The notes under the pieces were generated by a model. The model ran no database searches. It was not told the origin of the DNA and worked only from the letters and a program-made list of their open reading frames with translations. A stretch of 7,967 nt of DNA, taken from NCBI GenBank assembly GCA_900548125.1, contig URJN01000097.1, positions 1 to 7,967 on the forward strand, written 5' to 3'. Within the stretch, counting starts at the first letter, position 1. Every line of letters begins with the position of its first letter. This stretch comes from an uncultured Eubacteriales bacterium. GTDB lineage: Bacteria; Bacillota; Clostridia; Christensenellales; Aristaeellaceae. The position numbers were made by a program, and so were the translations under genes. Shown piece after piece: positions 5,919 through 7,967 of this stretch.

Positions 5919-7835
5919 TTAAGCGTTTCTTTCGAGCTGCTCCACCTCATCCAGCCAGAGCGTCATCTGTGCGTCCGAGGGCATACGCCAGTCGCCGCGG
6001 GGAGAGAGGCTGACAGAGCCGACCTTCGGTCCGTCCGGCATGGCGGAACGCTTGAATTGCTGGGTGAAAAATCTGCGGACAAATGTGCGCAGGGCGGAAA
6101 GAATCGACGCGTCGTCATACTGTCCGTCAAACGCGGTCTTTGCCAGCGGAAAGAGCTTGAGCGGGGAAGCACCGCTGTCCATCATATGATAGAGGAAGAA
6201 ATCGTGCAGGGCATATGCGCCGAGCGTGTCCTCCGTCCGCTGGGTCAGCTCGCCTTCTTTAGAGGGAATCAGTTCAGGCGAAATGGGCGTATCGAGGATA
6301 TCCTCGACGATGGGTATGATTTCTCCGCCGAGCTTGCCGCCCGCATAGCGGACAAGATGCCGGATGAGCGTTTTCGGAACGGATGCGCTCATGTTGTACA
6401 TGCTCATCTGGTCGCCGTTATAGGTACACCAGCCGAGCGCAAGCTCGCTCAGGTCGCCCGTGCCGAGAGCCAGACCGCCGATTTTATTGGCGTAATCCAT
6501 GATAATCTGCGTGCGCTCGCGTGCTTGAGAGTTCTCATAGGCGATGTCGTGAACGTCGGGATTCTGACCGATATCGGAAAAATGCTGGGCAACGGCGGGC
6601 GCGATGGGGATGGTCAGCGTTTTGCAGCCAATCAGCTCCATCAGCTTGAGCGCGTTTTGCAGCGTGCGGCTTCCCGTGCCCATGCCCGGCATGGTGATGC
6701 CGACAAGCCCCTCCATCGGATAACCCGCGCGGGAGAAGGCATAGGCCGCGGCGAGCAGCGTCAGCGTCGAATCCAAGCCGCCGCTCACGCCCAGCACGGC
6801 GCGCTTTGTGCCGACGCGCTCCATGCGGGTCAGCAGGGCGGTCGTCTGAATGAGCAGAATCTCCTCTGTACGCGCGTCGCGCTCGGCTCCGGCGGGGACA
6901 AAGGGGAGCGGGCTGACAAAGCGCAGAAGCCGTTCGTCGCGCGCTTCGGGCAGGTCAAAGGGAATGATATGCACGGCTTCGGGCGCGCAGTCGGAAAAGG
7001 TGCGGCTCTGACGACGCTTAAAGCGCAGACGCTCCATGTCAACATCAGCGACAGCGAACGAGTTTTCGCGGGCAAAGCGTTCGTTTTCGGCGAGCGCACG
7101 CCCGTTTTCGTAAACGCCTGCGTAACCTGAAAAGATGAGGTCGGTCGTCGATTCGCCATAGCCTGCACCGGCATAGACATAGCCGCACAGACAGCGCGCG
7201 CTTTGCTGGCTGATCAGCTCACAGCGATAGCGGTGCTTGGTGACCAGCTCGTTGGATGCGGAAGGGTTGGCGATGAGCAGTGCGCCGCCCATGCAGAGGG
7301 ACGCGGACGGCGGCGCGGGCACCCACAAATCCTCGCAGATTTCCACGCCGAACGAGAAGCGGCGGCAGTCAAACACGAGATTCTGCCCGACGGGGACACT
7401 CTGTCCGCAGAGGACGACTGTATCGGGCGCGGAATGGCCCGGCTCAAACCAGCGGCGTTCGTAGAATTCGCCGCTGTTGGGCAGATGCTCCTTCGGAACG
7501 ACGCCGAGAATACGCCCGCCGCAGACGGCAACGGCACAGTTATACAGCCGTCCGCCGATTTCAAGCGGAAGCCCGACGACGAACGCCGTATGCACAGGCG
7601 CGGCAAGAAGCATTTCAAGCGCCTGCCTGCATCCGTCAAGCAGAGGAGGATGGAGCAGCAAATCGCCGCAGGTATAGCCGCACAGACAAAGCTCCGGAAA
7701 AACGCAGAGGTCGGCATGCTGTTCGTCGGCGGCTTGCAGCATATGAGAAATTTCCCGCGCGTTATCCACAGGGGACGCGAGGTGAACGCGCGGCACGGCG
7801 GACATCGCGCGAATCATACCGAAAACAGAGGACAT
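5919..7835 (-). CDS. nadE: Glutamine-dependent NAD+ synthetase (NadE)
   Basis: Catalyses the last step of NAD synthesis: ATP-driven amidation of nicotinate adenine dinucleotide, using ammonia released from glutamine. The 638-residue two-domain form is complete. The N-terminal nitrilase-like glutaminase (about 15-290) shows its Glu-Lys-Cys triad: Glu48 in FPELCLCGY, Lys115 in PKEHLPN and Cys167 in VEICEDLW. The C-terminal synthetase (about 325-638) has the ATP-pyrophosphatase loop SGGLDS (351-356), TMPGMGTGSR (381-390) and the conserved LALGTGDLSELALGW stretch (455-469). The glutaminase domain means the enzyme need not rely on free ammonia. The Met at 7835 is chosen because AAAGGAG (complement of 7844-7850) lies 8 nt upstream; later Met codons at residues 7 and 11 lack such a site. 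Single-gene unit with its own terminator; codon use matches the exporter and dehydrogenase genes. Confidence 0.96.
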   Translation of the reverse strand: MSSVFGMIRAMSAVPRVHLASPVDNAREISHMLQAADEQHADLCVFPELCLCGYTCGDLLLHPPLLDGCRQALEMLLAAPVHTAFVVGLPLEIGGRLYNCAVAVCGGRILGVVPKEHLPNSGEFYERRWFEPGHSAPDTVVLCGQSVPVGQNLVFDCRRFSFGVEICEDLWVPAPPSASLCMGGALLIANPSASNELVTKHRYRCELISQQSARCLCGYVYAGAGYGESTTDLIFSGYAGVYENGRALAENERFARENSFAVADVDMERLRFKRRQSRTFSDCAPEAVHIIPFDLPEARDERLLRFVSPLPFVPAGAERDARTEEILLIQTTALLTRMERVGTKRAVLGVSGGLDSTLTLLAAAYAFSRAGYPMEGLVGITMPGMGTGSRTLQNALKLMELIGCKTLTIPIAPAVAQHFSDIGQNPDVHDIAYENSQARERTQIIMDYANKIGGLALGTGDLSELALGWCTYNGDQMSMYNMSASVPKTLIRHLVRYAGGKLGGEIIPIVEDILDTPISPELIPSKEGELTQRTEDTLGAYALHDFFLYHMMDSGASPLKLFPLAKTAFDGQYDDASILSALRTFVRRFFTQQFKRSAMPDGPKVGSVSLSPRGDWRMPSDAQMTLWLDEVEQLERNA

Positions 7836-7880
7836 TCAAATAACTCCTTTCGGAAAAGGGAATGAGCTTATTTCTCCATT

Positions 7881-7909
7881 ATGATAGCAAAATTATGCGG
7901 AAAATGCAA
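7881..7909 (-). promoter_or_regulatory. weak promoter candidate for nadE
   Basis: On the minus strand TTGCAT (complement of 7904-7909) and TATCAT (complement of 7881-7886) are 17 nt apart. The -10 matches consensus at five of six positions, the -35 only at its TTG. An overlapping CATAAT (complement of 7878-7883) is an alternative -10. Position, about 45 nt before the start codon, is suitable. Confidence 0.35.
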
Positions 7910-7929
7910 TGAGGAGAAAAGGGAGGGAG

Positions 7930-7957
7930 GAACAGCCTTTCCAGCGGCAGTCTGTTC
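7930..7957. repeat. short inverted repeat at the right edge
   Basis: GAACAG at 7930-7935 pairs with CTGTTC at 7952-7957, with two further pairs inside after a mismatch. On the minus strand it is followed by a pyrimidine-rich run (TCCCTCCCTTTT), so it could be the weak terminator of a gene lying beyond the right edge and reading leftwards. No coding sequence is recognisable in 7836-7967. Confidence 0.25.
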
Positions 7958-7967
7958 AATTACGCGC

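Noticed and set aside
5871..7130. A 419-codon open frame on the plus strand opposite nadE
   Set aside because: Same antisense artefact: low-complexity Arg/Ala/Gly/His composition, no family motif, and it lies fully across the intact nadE gene.
1..7967. Searched for CRISPR arrays, tRNA/rRNA genes, transposases, phage genes or toxin-antitoxin pairs
   Set aside because: No spaced direct repeats, tRNA-like cloverleaf, integrase or small paired genes were recognised. The coding content is explained by five ordinary genes.

Overview
The window looks like chromosomal DNA from a Gram-positive gut-type bacterium, most likely a Clostridia-class Firmicute with GC-rich coding sequence (roughly 55-60% by eye) and AT-rich gaps. 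The evidence is strong AAAGGAG/GGAGG ribosome binding sites 8-9 nt before starts, compact hairpin/T-tract terminators, a heterodimeric ABC exporter pair with the classical Firmicute asymmetry, and a YjmF/UxuB-type mannonate oxidoreductase. This placement is an inference; there is no rRNA or other phylogenetic marker.

Layout: (1) 1-201 is a structured leader with a possible T-box-like motif and a helix that could hide the ribosome binding site of the next gene. (2) 202-915 (+) is a serine O-acetyltransferase (cysE) for cysteine synthesis. (3) A bidirectional terminator at 951-994 separates it from a convergent two-gene operon. (4) The operon on the minus strand, 4491 down to 993, encodes the two halves of an ABC exporter. 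The genes overlap by 8 bp, and the promoter at 4541-4569 lies within a perfect 10-bp dyad. (5) A 427-bp gap (4492-4918) holds that promoter, an A-rich stretch with no gene, and a GC-rich hairpin-containing block resembling a dispersed intergenic repeat. (6) 4919-5767 (+) is a short-chain dehydrogenase of the D-mannonate oxidoreductase family. (7) Two back-to-back terminators (5785-5815 for +, 5825-5859 for -) separate it from (8) a full-length glutamine-dependent NAD+ synthetase (nadE) on the minus strand, 7835 to 5919. (9) 7836-7967 holds the nadE ribosome binding site and a weak promoter candidate.

The genes do not form one pathway: cysteine synthesis, export, uronate catabolism and NAD synthesis are four independent transcription units. 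The only tightly coupled pair is the ABC exporter, where the key residues show one degenerate and one consensus ATP site per dimer. I see no undescribed multi-gene system, phage, CRISPR array or transposase. The observations most worth following are the operator-like dyad at the exporter promoter, the SD-sequestering leader of cysE, the different codon preference of cysE compared with its neighbours, and the repeat-like block before the dehydrogenase.
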